A stretch of 64,000 nt of DNA from an uncultured bacterium (GCA_949284415.1 CASDVM010000040.1:1-64000); one strand, 5' to 3'. Shown: positions 9,601-20,033, numbered from the stretch's first letter. Notes: generated by a model not told the origin, from the sequence alone. Program-made: numbers and translations.

Positions 9601-10995
9601 TTATTTTCTCAAAAGCACATTCATACCGGCCGTAAAATAATTTTTCACTTCTTCCAATGAACGTATCCTTGAAAGCATTTTCAAAATATACAAAGGTCTG
9701 AGATAAAATCTTTTAATTGCGGATTTATGAAGTTCAAAAACTCTCTCGCGTGTTAAATGATGAGTATTCACGGCAGGATAGTAATATGCATTTTCAAAAG
9801 AAGTCTCTTTATCAAAAAGGTCATGTTCTTCTGCATAATCATAAAATCTTGACCCGGGTAAAGGAGTTGCAGTATAAAAACTTATAAAATCGCTGTCTAA
9901 TTCTATTGCAAATTTAATTGTCTCTTCAACGGTATCCTCGGTTTCCCAGGGCAGACCGATAACAAAATAATTATAAATTCTTATTTTAGCTTTTTTAAAG
10001 ACTTTTACCGTTCTGCGGACATCATCAAGTGTAATATGCTTGCCCATTTTATTAAGCATCTCCTGAGAACCGCTTTCAACACCGATGCTGACCAGACGGC
10101 ATCCTGATTTATACATCATTTCAGCCATTTCAAGATCAGCAGTATCAGCTCTTGTATTCGCTGACCAGGTAATTTTTAAACCGCTGTCTATAATCGCGCG
10201 GCATAATTTCATTGTCCAATCTTTATCAAGATTAAATATATCAGACCAGAACAGAAAATTGCGTATATTGTATTTTTCAACGCACTCTCTAATTTCTGCA
10301 ACAATATTTTCAGGACTTCTTCGCCTTACTTTAGAACCCGATACCGGCGTTGCAAGGCAGAAAAAGCAGTGGAAAGGACAACCGCGGGATACTTTGACAG
10401 TCGCCTGAACTTTATTGTTATCAGGACGTCTGTAAATATTATTATCAACCAGATGACGTGCAGGAAAAGGCAGAGAATCCAAATCTTCAATAAACGGTCT
10501 CACACCTGTGAATTTTACTTCACCATTCTCTTTATAGTAAATTCCTAGAATATGTTCTTTTGGTATGCCTTCAAGAATTTCCCTCAATGTGTTTTCAGCT
10601 TCACCCAGAATTCCTATATCAAGTTCATCATGGTCTTTCATTATGCGGTCTGCAAGCGCCAAAAATGCTGCACCTTTTGCAATCGTTACAATATCAGGAC
10701 AAATTTCTTTAGCTTTTTTCACTGCTTCCAGATCATGAACTAATGTAGGAGTTGCAATATTTACAACAAGGTAATCAGGTTTAAATTCTTTTAAATCCCG
10801 TTCAAAATTTCCGCCCTGACTGTAATCCTGAATTTTTGCATCAAGACCTGCTTTTTCCGCAACAGCTGCAAGATACATCAAATCAGTCGGCGGTAAAGGC
10901 GGAATAACTATTAAGTCTCTTGTCGGCTGCTGGCATCTGTCTTCCCTATTTAAGACAGGAGATGGCGGATAAATTAAAAGAATTTTCTTTTTCAT
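9601..10995 (-). CDS. B12-binding-type radical SAM protein
   Basis: 464 residues. An N-terminal cobalamin-binding-like Rossmann domain (about 1-150, IYPPSPVLN...PPLPPTDLMYLAAVAEKAG) is followed by a radical SAM barrel with the cluster motif CPFHCFFC, Cys206, Cys210 and Cys213. A C-terminal helical domain (about 370-464) completes the BchE/HpnP/ThnK-type layout. Such enzymes methylate or rearrange lipids, pigments or natural products; the substrate is not evident. The ATG overlaps the stop of the upstream transporter gene by one base, so the two are one operon and may handle a common compound, which is inference. Confidence 0.8.
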   Translation of the reverse strand: MKKKILLIYPPSPVLNREDRCQQPTRDLIVIPPLPPTDLMYLAAVAEKAGLDAKIQDYSQGGNFERDLKEFKPDYLVVNIATPTLVHDLEAVKKAKEICPDIVTIAKGAAFLALADRIMKDHDELDIGILGEAENTLREILEGIPKEHILGIYYKENGEVKFTGVRPFIEDLDSLPFPARHLVDNNIYRRPDNNKVQATVKVSRGCPFHCFFCLATPVSGSKVRRRSPENIVAEIRECVEKYNIRNFLFWSDIFNLDKDWTMKLCRAIIDSGLKITWSANTRADTADLEMAEMMYKSGCRLVSIGVESGSQEMLNKMGKHITLDDVRRTVKVFKKAKIRIYNYFVIGLPWETEDTVEETIKFAIELDSDFISFYTATPLPGSRFYDYAEEHDLFDKETSFENAYYYPAVNTHHLTRERVFELHKSAIKRFYLRPLYILKMLSRIRSLEEVKNYFTAGMNVLLRK

Positions 10996-12380
10996 TAGTA
11001 TTTTTCCTTAACTGTTTTTGTAATAATTGCGGCAATAGCAAGGCATACTGCGCCAACAATAAATGCATACTCCCAATGATAATTTATGTAATCAGACCCC
11101 ATTGCAAAGGAACATTTAGAAATAAACCATGCAACCAGTGTGCATACAAATACCTGCGGACCTGCTATAAAGATATTAAAAATTCCCATAACAGAACCTT
11201 CCGTCCCTTTTTTAATAAACTGCGAAAGCATTGCAAAAGGGAGCGCACAAATACTTGCCCAGCCGATACCCGCAAGCCCCATTAAAATTGCAACAGCTTT
11301 CGGATTTTTGGTAAAAGCCATGCCAAGATATGCTATTACCATTGAAATCAATGAAATTATATGCACTTTTTTATTTGTATATTTAGCGGAAAGGATACCG
11401 ATAGGAATTGCAACAAGAAAACATACCAGATTAAATATTGCAAAACATACTGAAGAGAAATTTGTCCCGTTTAAAGTCGCTTGAGTATAAAGCTCTTTTG
11501 TGTAATCCGAAACAGTTGTCAGATCAGGCACGCAGTAGATTGTATGAACAGCATACTGTGTAAAAAATATCATCATACACATTGTGCCTATCCATGTAAA
11601 AAACTGCATTGTACAAATTTTTCCGACTTCAGGAGATAACGCAAAAAAGTTTTTTAAGGAATCCCAGAAACTCGGCTCTTTTATCTCTGCAGTTGCCACA
11701 TCTTTAATCATTTCTTTTTTAGTATTGTACTCTTTTATAGTTATGCAAGTCCAGATCATACCGAGAGTAAATGCAAGAGCAGCCATAATAAATTGAGCGT
11801 TAATAGACATCTGATAACCGAAAGCCCATTTTAAAAACGGAGCCGTACCTGCAGCTACAACAGAACCGAGTCCTATAGCAAGACTTATATAAGAATTGGC
11901 TATAGAATACTGTTCTTCGGGCACAACATCAGGAACAAGAGCCCTGTAAGGTCCCTGAGCTACATTGACACAGGCATCAATAACCCAAATCATAATGGCC
12001 GCAATAAAAAGAGCAGTCAACGGCGGTAAATTAATTCCCGTAAAGTTATGCAAAAAATCGGCAACTGTCTCTGAATTAGGGAAAATCCATAATGCAATGG
12101 AAGCAAGCAGAGCACCTCCAAGTAAATAAGGACGTCTTCTTCCGAAAGGAGAAACCGTTTTATCACTTAAAGCCCCGACAATCGGCTGAACTACCATACC
12201 TGTAAAAGGCCCAGCAAGCCATATTAAACCGTATAAAAACGGAGACGCTCCTAAACTCTCTGTTACAGGTCCTGATAAAATTATTCTCATCTGCCATGCA
12301 AACTGCAGACCGAAAAATCCGAGTGCAAAATTTAAAAATTGAGCGGTGGTAAATTTCTTTAAAATATTATTTTCTTCCAT
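10995..12380 (-). CDS. MFS transporter, SLC45/GPH sugar-symporter type
   Basis: About 461 residues with 12 predicted membrane helices. The loop between helices 2 and 3 carries SPFGRRRPYLLGG, the RxGRR-type signature common in sucrose/SLC45-like and GPH cation symporters. A central cytoplasmic loop follows helix 6 (KEYNTKKEMIKDV). ATG 12380 is chosen because GGGGAG lies 7 nt upstream; the frame is open to 12443. A proton- or sodium-coupled glycoside transport role is likely but the substrate is unknown. It is translationally coupled to the radical SAM gene and divergent from pilin-like gene E. Confidence 0.78.
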   Translation of the reverse strand: MEENNILKKFTTAQFLNFALGFFGLQFAWQMRIILSGPVTESLGASPFLYGLIWLAGPFTGMVVQPIVGALSDKTVSPFGRRRPYLLGGALLASIALWIFPNSETVADFLHNFTGINLPPLTALFIAAIMIWVIDACVNVAQGPYRALVPDVVPEEQYSIANSYISLAIGLGSVVAAGTAPFLKWAFGYQMSINAQFIMAALAFTLGMIWTCITIKEYNTKKEMIKDVATAEIKEPSFWDSLKNFFALSPEVGKICTMQFFTWIGTMCMMIFFTQYAVHTIYCVPDLTTVSDYTKELYTQATLNGTNFSSVCFAIFNLVCFLVAIPIGILSAKYTNKKVHIISLISMVIAYLGMAFTKNPKAVAILMGLAGIGWASICALPFAMLSQFIKKGTEGSVMGIFNIFIAGPQVFVCTLVAWFISKCSFAMGSDYINYHWEYAFIVGAVCLAIAAIITKTVKEKY

Positions 12381-12468
12381 CAAATATCTCCCCAAAAAAG
12401 TCTCTGTATATAATAAAATACAAAGAACAAAACCTATAGTCAAGTAATTCGGTTAAGATTGACTTTTT

Positions 12469-12496
12469 AGAAAAAATCTGAAATAATAAATATACG
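12469..12496 (+). promoter_or_regulatory. Putative promoter of leader/pilin E
   Basis: TTGACT (12469-12474), a 16-nt spacer and TATACG (12491-12496), followed by AGGAGG at 12510-12515 and ATG at 12524. The -35 matches well, the -10 moderately. Confidence 0.45.
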
Positions 12497-12523
12497 GTTT
12501 TTAAATTTTAGGAGGCAAAAGTT

Positions 12524-12574
12524 ATGGATAGAGAAGAGCCGAGAATCCCCCCCCCCCCGAAAAGTCAAATATAG
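12524..12574 (+). other. Leader ORF E (consensus AGGAGG, out of frame)
   Basis: ATG at 12524 sits 8 nt after a perfect AGGAGG. With twelve C in the tract it reads MDREEPRIPPPPKSQI and stops at TAG 12572-12574. With thirteen or ten C the same ATG reads on through EKSNIARDCDLGF without a stop into the prepilin signal at 12838. This is the clearest case in the window that the tract length decides whether the strong start reaches the pilin. Confidence 0.65.
12547..12558. repeat. Homopolymer tract C12 (locus E)
   Basis: Twelve consecutive C on the coding strand, the longest tract in the window. Its exact length deserves caution, because homopolymers are error-prone in assembly. Confidence 0.85.
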
Positions 12575-12837
12575 CAAGGGATTGCGATTTAGGATTTAAG
12601 AATATACTAAGTTACTATGATACTAAGGTAGTAGGAAGTTTTGTTAAATTCTTCCTTCCCTTATTAGGGAAGGATACGAGGATAGGTAATAACAATCAAT
12701 ACTCACCCCTACCCTCCCTGATCAGGGAAAGTAATCGTCAACCCGAACTTGTTTCGGGATCTTGTGAGATGCTGAAACTACTTCAGCATGACACAAATTC
12801 CACGAAACGAACTTATTCACCTCGTAAACGCGCAGCG
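12559..12837 (+). repeat. Repeat-built leader of pilin-like gene E
   Basis: 93 codons open in the pilin frame between the tract and FTLAEV. The part encoding GSFVKFFLPLLGKD and GNNNQY is shared with leader B. A TCCCGAA-type and an ATGCTGAA-type hairpin lie at 12739-12793, and RKRAAFTLAEV follows. Confidence 0.7.
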
Positions 12838-13563
12838 TTTACGCTGGCAGAAGTCTTGATTACTCTCGGCATCATTGGTGTTGTTGCAGCTATGACTATG
12901 CCAGCATTGATTTCAAATTACAAATATAAGGTGCTTGAAAATCAATTAAAAGCTGCTTATTCAGATCTTAATCAGGCAGCAAAAATGTTTCAGGTGCATA
13001 ATGACATGTCTATGAGTGATTATGCAGCAACTGTTTCAGCGCAAGAGGCTTTAAAAGCATTCCTAAAAGAATTTAAGACTGTATTGAACTATAATAGTTT
13101 AACAGAAGGACAAAAAGATGACGAAGGAAATACAATTCTTGCAAGCCCTTATGATTTATATACTATAGATGGCAGTACGCTTGTAAAATCTACATGCGAC
13201 AGGAGCGGTTTCATCTGGGATACGCAAGGAAGGACTATTTCGTTTGATGACACACCACAAGCAGGCAAAAACGGACCTAAAGTATGTATTGACATAAACG
13301 GAGAAAAAGCTCCTAACAGATACGGCGTTGATTATTTTGTTTTCATGTTTACAACTGACGGATATGTTATACCGTGGGGACAGGTGCATAAAGATAATCC
13401 GGATTGTACTAATGTTGCCGGGAGTTGTACTATTCCGCCTGATAGTTGTAAATATACAGGTAATACACCTGATTCTTACTCCTGTGCTAATTACGCACTG
13501 ATTAATCAGCACCCGGCAGACTCTGGTAAAGATTACTGGCACGATTTTGTAAGAGGGAGATAA
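12769..13563 (+). CDS. Pilin-like protein E
   Basis: 264 residues from the first in-frame ATG (12769), which has no convincing ribosome site and lies inside a palindromic repeat. The prepilin signal AAFTLAEVLITLG places the cleavage before Phe24. The mature protein would be 241 residues with the conserved N-terminal helix and a globular part rich in Cys (CDRSGF, DCTNVAGSCTIPPDSC), probably disulfide-bonded. It lacks the DYPW tail of B and C. The true start may be ATG 12524 if the C12 tract is thirteen or ten long. It ends 10 nt from the convergent pyrG. Confidence 0.75.
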   Translation: MLKLLQHDTNSTKRTYSPRKRAAFTLAEVLITLGIIGVVAAMTMPALISNYKYKVLENQLKAAYSDLNQAAKMFQVHNDMSMSDYAATVSAQEALKAFLKEFKTVLNYNSLTEGQKDDEGNTILASPYDLYTIDGSTLVKSTCDRSGFIWDTQGRTISFDDTPQAGKNGPKVCIDINGEKAPNRYGVDYFVFMFTTDGYVIPWGQVHKDNPDCTNVAGSCTIPPDSCKYTGNTPDSYSCANYALINQHPADSGKDYWHDFVRGR

Positions 13564-13572
13564 AAGTTGTAT

Positions 13573-15177
<1,605 letters not shown>

Positions 15178-15290
15178 TCAACACAACATTCAAAAAACTT
15201 GATATAATTATACAATCGGGGGAAAAATTCGTTTTGTTTCGCTAAACCTGATTAACTTTACCCCCTCTGTTTTGCTTTATATGCTTTTAT

Positions 15291-15572
15291 TTAATTAATT
15301 TTCGGAACTTTAAAGAAACCGTTTTCTACATCAGGCGCATTAGCCATTAATTCTTCTTTGCCGATCTCCTGAACAACTTTGTCCTCTCTCATGACGTTGC
15401 AGAAATCAATAACCTGACACATAGGTTTAACATCGGATGTATCAACTTCGTTCATTTGATCAACATATTTTAATACATCTCCTAACTGTTTTGTATAAAG
15501 TTCTTTTTCTTCTTCCGTTAATTCCAGTCTTGCAAGTTTTGCAACATGTTCTACATCTTTAATCGTAATCAT
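15291..15572 (-). CDS. gatC: Asp-tRNA(Asn)/Glu-tRNA(Gln) amidotransferase subunit C
   Basis: 93 residues, beginning MITIKDVEHVAKLARLELTEEEK and carrying the YVDQMNEVDTSDVKPM segment that wraps GatA and GatB. The complex turns misacylated Glu-tRNA(Gln) or Asp-tRNA(Asn) into Gln- or Asn-tRNA. gatA and gatB are not in the window. Full family length. It lies upstream of pyrG on the same strand and divergent from the sigma factor gene. Confidence 0.93.
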   Translation of the reverse strand: MITIKDVEHVAKLARLELTEEEKELYTKQLGDVLKYVDQMNEVDTSDVKPMCQVIDFCNVMREDKVVQEIGKEELMANAPDVENGFFKVPKIN

Positions 15573-15669
15573 TTCTCTACTCCGTTATTTTATCATAGTA
15601 GCACAAAAAATTTGCATGCTTCATAATTATTACATAAATTTAATGATTTCTAAAATAAAAAAGTTATGA

Positions 15670-15700
15670 TATAATACTAATGATATTGGAGATTAATTTG
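15670..15700 (+). promoter_or_regulatory. -10 box and start region of the SigF-like gene
   Basis: TATAAT at 15670-15675 places transcription start near 15682, past the ATG at 15680. GGAG at 15688-15691 followed 6 nt later by TTG at 15698 is therefore the better start. The -35 match is weak. Confidence 0.4.
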
Positions 15701-16489
15701 TTGGAGAGTAAAGAAAAAAACAGTATTGAAGATCTTGATAAACAAATTCTCGCTTATAAAGACTGCAAAGACGAGAAGAAAAAAAGAATGCTTCATATCA
15801 ATATTGTAGAAAACGGAATGCTTCTGGTAAAAAAAATTGCCGGAAATATCTCTGCACAGTCAGGTATTTCTAATGAAGATCTTATTCAGGTAGGATCAAT
15901 AGGGCTTATTAAAGCTATTGAATTTTTTAAACCCGACAAAAATACAAGATTTAAAACTTATGCATCATATTTTATAAGAGGAGAAATTAAACATTACCTG
16001 AGAGATAAAGCTTCGATGATTAAAGCCCCGAGAGAACTGCAGGAACTTGTTTTTAAAATCAGCTCTGCCGTAAAAAATCTTAAAGAAAAAGGGATTGAAG
16101 AACCTGCAGAAGAACAGATTGCTGAAATAGTCGGTATCCCTGTAAACAAAATACATGAGGTTATGGAAATCGAACTTTGCAAAAGCACTCTTTCTCTTGA
16201 TCAGGCAATATCCTCCGTTGATGATGATGATTTAACGCTTATTGACAAAATTCCGGCAGGTGATTATCAGGAATTTATGAATTCATACGAAAATAAACTT
16301 ATGCTGGCAGAAGCAATAAAAAAACTGCCTCAAGATTTGCAGCAGATTATTGAAATGAGCTATTATCAGGACTTGAACCAGCGTGAAATCTCTGAAAGAA
16401 TTCATATTTCACAGATGCAGGTTTCAAGAAGATTGAAAAAAGCTCTAAGTAAAATGTATGAAATAATTACTTCAAAAGACGAAAAATAA
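15698..16489 (+). CDS. RNA polymerase sigma factor, FliA/SigF-like (group 3)
   Basis: About 263 residues from TTG 15698 (269 from ATG 15680). Region 2 (GISNEDLIQVGSIGLIKAIEFF and TRFKTYASYFIRGEIKHYLRD), region 3 (PAEEQIAEIVGIPV) and region 4 (LPQDLQQIIEMSYYQDLNQREISERIHISQMQVSRRLKKAL) are all present and region 1.1 is missing. This is the SigB/SigF/FliA class. In cyanobacteria SigF controls type IV pilin transcription, and here the prepilin peptidase gene follows 16 nt later in the same operon. Control of the pilin-like genes by this factor is inference. Confidence 0.88.
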   Translation: MLESKEKNSIEDLDKQILAYKDCKDEKKKRMLHINIVENGMLLVKKIAGNISAQSGISNEDLIQVGSIGLIKAIEFFKPDKNTRFKTYASYFIRGEIKHYLRDKASMIKAPRELQELVFKISSAVKNLKEKGIEEPAEEQIAEIVGIPVNKIHEVMEIELCKSTLSLDQAISSVDDDDLTLIDKIPAGDYQEFMNSYENKLMLAEAIKKLPQDLQQIIEMSYYQDLNQREISERIHISQMQVSRRLKKALSKMYEIITSKDEK

Positions 16490-16505
16490 AAGGAGACATA
16501 AAAAA

Positions 16506-17501
16506 ATGGGAGCATTAATAGCAATATTAACATTTGTTTTTATTATAGGCTTATGCATAGGCAGTTTCTTAAATGTTGTAATTTTAAGAACATTGAGCGA
16601 AGAATCTGTTGTTTTTCCGGCATCAAAATGCCCGAAATGCCAGCATCCTCTCAAATGGTGGCATAATATTCCCGTTCTTTCGTATATTTTTCTGAGAGGG
16701 AAATGCGCATTTTGTAAGGAAAAAATAAGCATTCAATATCCGATTGTGGAACTTTTAACAGGTATTATATTCACTCTGCTTTTCATGAAATTTGGAGTCA
16801 GTGTAGATACACTGTTTGCGTGGGTAATTTCGTCATTGCTTATTGTAATAGCAGGAACAGATATTAAAGAAAAAGTTGTTTATGATGTTCACACATATAC
16901 TTTAATAGCAGTAGGCTTATTATATGCAATAATTGTAACTGCAGTATCGCTTTTCCAAATGCACTTTGCGGGAAATCCGATGGAATTCACAAAATATTTC
17001 GTATTAAATAATCCGATATTCATATCACTTATGGGAATGCTTTTAGGAGCAGCAATTCTTGAAATTTGCGCAAGAGCCGGCTACTTTTTTGTCGGAACAA
17101 GAGCATTCGGTGAAGGCGATACATTTATCGCAGCAGGACTCGGGGCGCTTTTTGGCTGGAAATCTCTGCTTGTGGTGCTTGCAATGTCCGTGTTGATTCA
17201 AGTAGTTTTATTCCTCCCTATTTTTATAAAAGGACTTGTAAAAAATAAAGATTGGAAAACTTTAATAACATTCACTGTTTTTGTACTGTTTGCAATTGCT
17301 TTTTACACATTACAGCACTTTAGAATAATAACGGTTGAAGATATTATAATATATTCTATCTTTGCAATTGTACTTGCAATTCTTGGAATTACAGCATGTA
17401 TATTTATATTCAAGGGACTCAGAGAACACCCCGAAAACAGGACATATATGCCGTTTGGGCCTGCAATGGTTGCTGCAGCATTTATTGCTCTGCTATTTTA
17501 A
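16506..17501 (+). CDS. pilD: Prepilin peptidase (A24 aspartic protease / methylase)
   Basis: 331 residues, polytopic membrane protein. The N-terminal methylase part has GSFLNVVILR and the zinc site Cys42, Cys45, Cys67 and Cys70. The aspartic protease pair is Asp119 in GTDI and Asp205 in FGEGD, matching the GxGD-type active site. It cleaves before the Phe of FTLAEV signals and N-methylates the new end. AAGGAG precedes the ATG and the gene follows the SigF-like gene by 16 nt. It is the obvious processing enzyme for the pilin-like proteins in this window. Confidence 0.93.
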   Translation: MGALIAILTFVFIIGLCIGSFLNVVILRTLSEESVVFPASKCPKCQHPLKWWHNIPVLSYIFLRGKCAFCKEKISIQYPIVELLTGIIFTLLFMKFGVSVDTLFAWVISSLLIVIAGTDIKEKVVYDVHTYTLIAVGLLYAIIVTAVSLFQMHFAGNPMEFTKYFVLNNPIFISLMGMLLGAAILEICARAGYFFVGTRAFGEGDTFIAAGLGALFGWKSLLVVLAMSVLIQVVLFLPIFIKGLVKNKDWKTLITFTVFVLFAIAFYTLQHFRIITVEDIIIYSIFAIVLAILGITACIFIFKGLREHPENRTYMPFGPAMVAAAFIALLF

Positions 17502-17502
17502 A

Positions 17503-17531
17503 ATTGTCATACAGAACTTGTTTCAGCATCT
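17503..17531. repeat. REP-like palindromic repeat (half unit)
   Basis: GTCATACAGAACTTGTTTCAGCATC, the same family as the hairpins in leaders B and E, directly after the prepilin peptidase stop codon. Confidence 0.55.
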
Positions 17532-17751
17532 AAAAAAAACATTTTCGATATATTTCAGCTTCAAGCTCACTGTAATCACCGGTGAGCTTTTCTAATCTTG
17601 AGCAAGCAATATTTGCGATAGGCAGCAGATGAGAATAATCATCATGAGTATTAACATAGCACTGAAGTGTATCTCTAATGCACTTATTAATGGATGAAAT
17701 TTCGTAAATAGCCATACTAAGATCGTCAATCATTTCTTCGAGTTCTTTCAT
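17530..17751 (-). CDS. Small acidic helical protein
   Basis: 73 residues, MKELEEMIDDLSMAIYEISSINK..., predicted all-helical with three cysteines and a coiled-coil look. AAGGAG five bases before the ATG supports it as real. No family recognised. It is convergent with the prepilin peptidase gene and ends just past its stop. Confidence 0.55.
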   Translation of the reverse strand: MKELEEMIDDLSMAIYEISSINKCIRDTLQCYVNTHDDYSHLLPIANIACSRLEKLTGDYSELEAEIYRKCFF

Positions 17752-17846
17752 ACATTCTCCTTAATATTTATAAAAAATATTTTAACAATTTTAAAATTCT
17801 TGTTCAATATAGCACACTTAATAAAATTTTAGGTGTACTTAATAAA

Positions 17847-17934
17847 TTATCTGCACTTAATGAAATAGTAACAAAGCGAGCATTGTTTGACCGCAGGGAG
17901 TTTGCAAGCACAAGATTGAATTTAGTGCAGATAA
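17847..17934. repeat. Palindromic element with 11-bp inverted arms
   Basis: TTATCTGCACT (17847-17857) and AGTGCAGATAA (17924-17934) enclose 66 nt including GACCGCAGGGAGTTTGCAAG. The layout suggests a dispersed palindromic repeat or a structured RNA. No gene overlaps it. Confidence 0.5.
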
Positions 17935-17966
17935 ACGGTCAGCGTGTTTTTCTTTCTTTGGTTACG

Positions 17967-18002
17967 TTTCTTTCTTTTTGCATCGCAACAAAAAGAAAGA
18001 AA
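17967..18002. terminator. Hairpin after ruvA, 14-bp stem
   Basis: TTTCTTTCTTTTTG and CAAAAAGAAAGAAA pair around the loop CATCGCAA. It stands 9 nt after the ruvA stop (minus strand) and probably ends that transcript. The same block is familiar as a dispersed intergenic repeat, so it may be both. Confidence 0.5.
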
Positions 18003-18010
18003 TGAACAAA

Positions 18011-18628
18011 TTATAACGATAGTATCTTTAACGCCTCTTTTAAAATCTCCTCTGCTGATGCCTTTTCCTTCAACAAAGCTACAGCCTTTGAAATTGCATC
18101 CTGTATTTCTTTACGCTCGTAGCCGAGTGATACCAGAACCATCTGAGCATCTTCAACCGCCCTGTCATCAATTTTTGCAGGAGTAATTGATGTTATTTTT
18201 ATATGTTCTTTGGTTTGATAATTCATTAATTTGTCTTTTAATTCAAGAATAATTTTCTGTGCTAACTTTGGTCCCACGCCTTTTGCACGTGTAAGCTCCT
18301 TGTAATTTCCTTCTATAACAAAACCGATAAGTTCTGATGATTCAAATTCATCCAGCAGTGTAAGTGCCATTTTAGAACCTACGCCTGACACAGAAGTAAG
18401 AATATTGAAAATATCTCTGTCTTCTTTGTGCAAAAATCCGCAAAGACTCATTTTGTCTTCTCTATGCAAAAGAACGGTATAAATCTTTATATCACCGTCA
18501 GGCATTTGAGAAAAATCCCTTGTCGTAACCTCAAGAAGATAACCTATCCCCGATGTTTCAACAGTTACATAAGTTCCCTTTGATGTATTTGATTTGTTTG
18601 TTAAAATCCCTTTTATATAATCGTACAT
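18011..18628 (-). CDS. ruvA: Holliday junction branch migration protein RuvA
   Basis: 205 residues. An N-terminal OB domain (MYDYIKGILTNK...VETSGIGYLLEV), two helix-hairpin-helix motifs (ISVSGVGSKMALTLLDEF-type and LTRAKGVGPKLAQKIILELKDK) and the C-terminal RuvB-contacting domain (AQMVLVSLGYERKEIQDAISK) are present. RuvA binds four-way junctions and loads the RuvB motor. ruvB is not in the window. It lies 25 nt downstream of dnaA on the same strand. Confidence 0.96.
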   Translation of the reverse strand: MYDYIKGILTNKSNTSKGTYVTVETSGIGYLLEVTTRDFSQMPDGDIKIYTVLLHREDKMSLCGFLHKEDRDIFNILTSVSGVGSKMALTLLDEFESSELIGFVIEGNYKELTRAKGVGPKLAQKIILELKDKLMNYQTKEHIKITSITPAKIDDRAVEDAQMVLVSLGYERKEIQDAISKAVALLKEKASAEEILKEALKILSL

Positions 18629-18653
18629 AATAATAAATTCCTGTTATTAAATC

Positions 18654-20033
18654 TTATTTTTCCAAACTTCGTCTTATTGTATAGACAGCATTTTCAAGTT
18701 CCTTGTTTGTTCTTAATTCATCTCTTATTTTTTCATAAGAATAGAGCATTGTTGTGTGTTTTTTCTGAAAGAATTCTGCAATACTTTCAAAACTTTTTTG
18801 AGTAAGCTCGCGCGCCATATAAACTGCGACATGACGGGCAGAAGAAACACGCTGGTTTCTGGCAGAACTTAAAAAATCTTTCAAAGATACACCGTAATAT
18901 TCACCGGCAGCTCTTGCGACTTTTTCAATTGTAAGTTCTTCTCTTGACGCTTCGCAGTTCAAAACTTTTTTTGCATAATCAAGAGTAAGTTCTGTTTTTT
19001 CAATATCCGCATAAGCGCTGACTTTGTTAAAAGCCCCTTCAAGCTCTCTGACATTATTTACAAAATTTTTGGCAATATATTCAAAGACATCAAAATCGGC
19101 TTTAACATTTGCCTGCTCCGCCAGATTTCTCAAAATTGCAACACGAGTTTCAAAATCAGGAGGTGTAATATCAACCATCAATCCCATTTCAAAACGTGTT
19201 CTCAGCCTGTCTGGAAGTGTCGGAATATCTTTAGGCAGTCTGTCTGACGTTATAACAATCTGCTTATTTTTGTTATGCAGACTGTCAAAGGTATGGAAAA
19301 TTTCTTCCATAGTGTAAGTTTTGCTCTCCAGAAACTGTATATCATCAATCAAAAGCACGTCAACATTTCTGTATTTCTGCCGGAATTTATCCATACGTGC
19401 GTTTCTGTCGTTGCCTCCGCACTGAATATTTTTAATTAATTCATTAACATATTCCTCTGTTTTAATATATTTAACTTTCAATTTAGGTTTATTAAAAATA
19501 ATGTAATGCCCTATAGCCTGCATCAAGTGCGTTTTTCCGAGTCCAGATGCACCGTAAATAAATAAGGGATTGTATTTTTTAGCAGGGTTCTGAGCAACAG
19601 CAAGAGCGGCAGCGTGAGCAAAACGGCTGTTTTCACCGACAACAAAATTTGAAAATTTATACTTCAAATTTAGATTTGCGGAAGACTGCATCTGTGCAAG
19701 ATTATCCATAATCCTGCTTTCATCAGTTTCAGGCAAAGCACGTTTTGCTTTTTGGAGCTCTTTTTTCTTTTCTTTTTGGTAACGTTCAGCAAACTCCTCA
19801 TCATACAAAACGTTATAGCTGATATTTTTCCCTGACGCATTTTTTAAAGCTTCAAGAATTTTCGCATCATGCTGGGATTTAATTGCCTGGGGTGCGAGCG
19901 CATGAGCAGTGATTAAGGTTAAAACATTCCCGTCAAATGACACAGGTTCAAGAGGCTCAATCCACATTTTAAATGTCGGAACAGTCTCGGAAAGCTCCTC
20001 TTTTGCTTTACTCCATATCTCTTTTTCATCCAT
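18654..20033 (-). CDS. dnaA: Chromosomal replication initiator protein DnaA
   Basis: 459 residues with the four usual domains: the helicase-binding N-terminus, a Lys/Glu-rich linker (about 80-120), the AAA+ domain with Walker A GASGLGKT near 161-168 and Walker B LLIDDIQFL, and the C-terminal DnaA-box reader around SSARHVAVYMARELTQKSF. It initiates replication at oriC. No dnaN follows and no cluster of DnaA boxes was seen nearby, so this is probably not the origin, as in many cyanobacteria-related genomes. ruvA follows it. Confidence 0.97.
   Translation of the reverse strand: MDEKEIWSKAKEELSETVPTFKMWIEPLEPVSFDGNVLTLITAHALAPQAIKSQHDAKILEALKNASGKNISYNVLYDEEFAERYQKEKKKELQKAKRALPETDESRIMDNLAQMQSSANLNLKYKFSNFVVGENSRFAHAAALAVAQNPAKKYNPLFIYGASGLGKTHLMQAIGHYIIFNKPKLKVKYIKTEEYVNELIKNIQCGGNDRNARMDKFRQKYRNVDVLLIDDIQFLESKTYTMEEIFHTFDSLHNKNKQIVITSDRLPKDIPTLPDRLRTRFEMGLMVDITPPDFETRVAILRNLAEQANVKADFDVFEYIAKNFVNNVRELEGAFNKVSAYADIEKTELTLDYAKKVLNCEASREELTIEKVARAAGEYYGVSLKDFLSSARNQRVSSARHVAVYMARELTQKSFESIAEFFQKKHTTMLYSYEKIRDELRTNKELENAVYTIRRSLEK

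Noticed and set aside
11140-11484. Plus-strand ORFs opposite the MFS transporter
   Set aside because: Antisense shadows of a long helical-membrane gene, with no ribosome sites.
15200-15280. GGGGG/CCCCC hairpin between gatC and pyrG as a CTP attenuator
   Set aside because: Only a five-base stem around a long loop and no T-run; no initially transcribed GGGC was identified.
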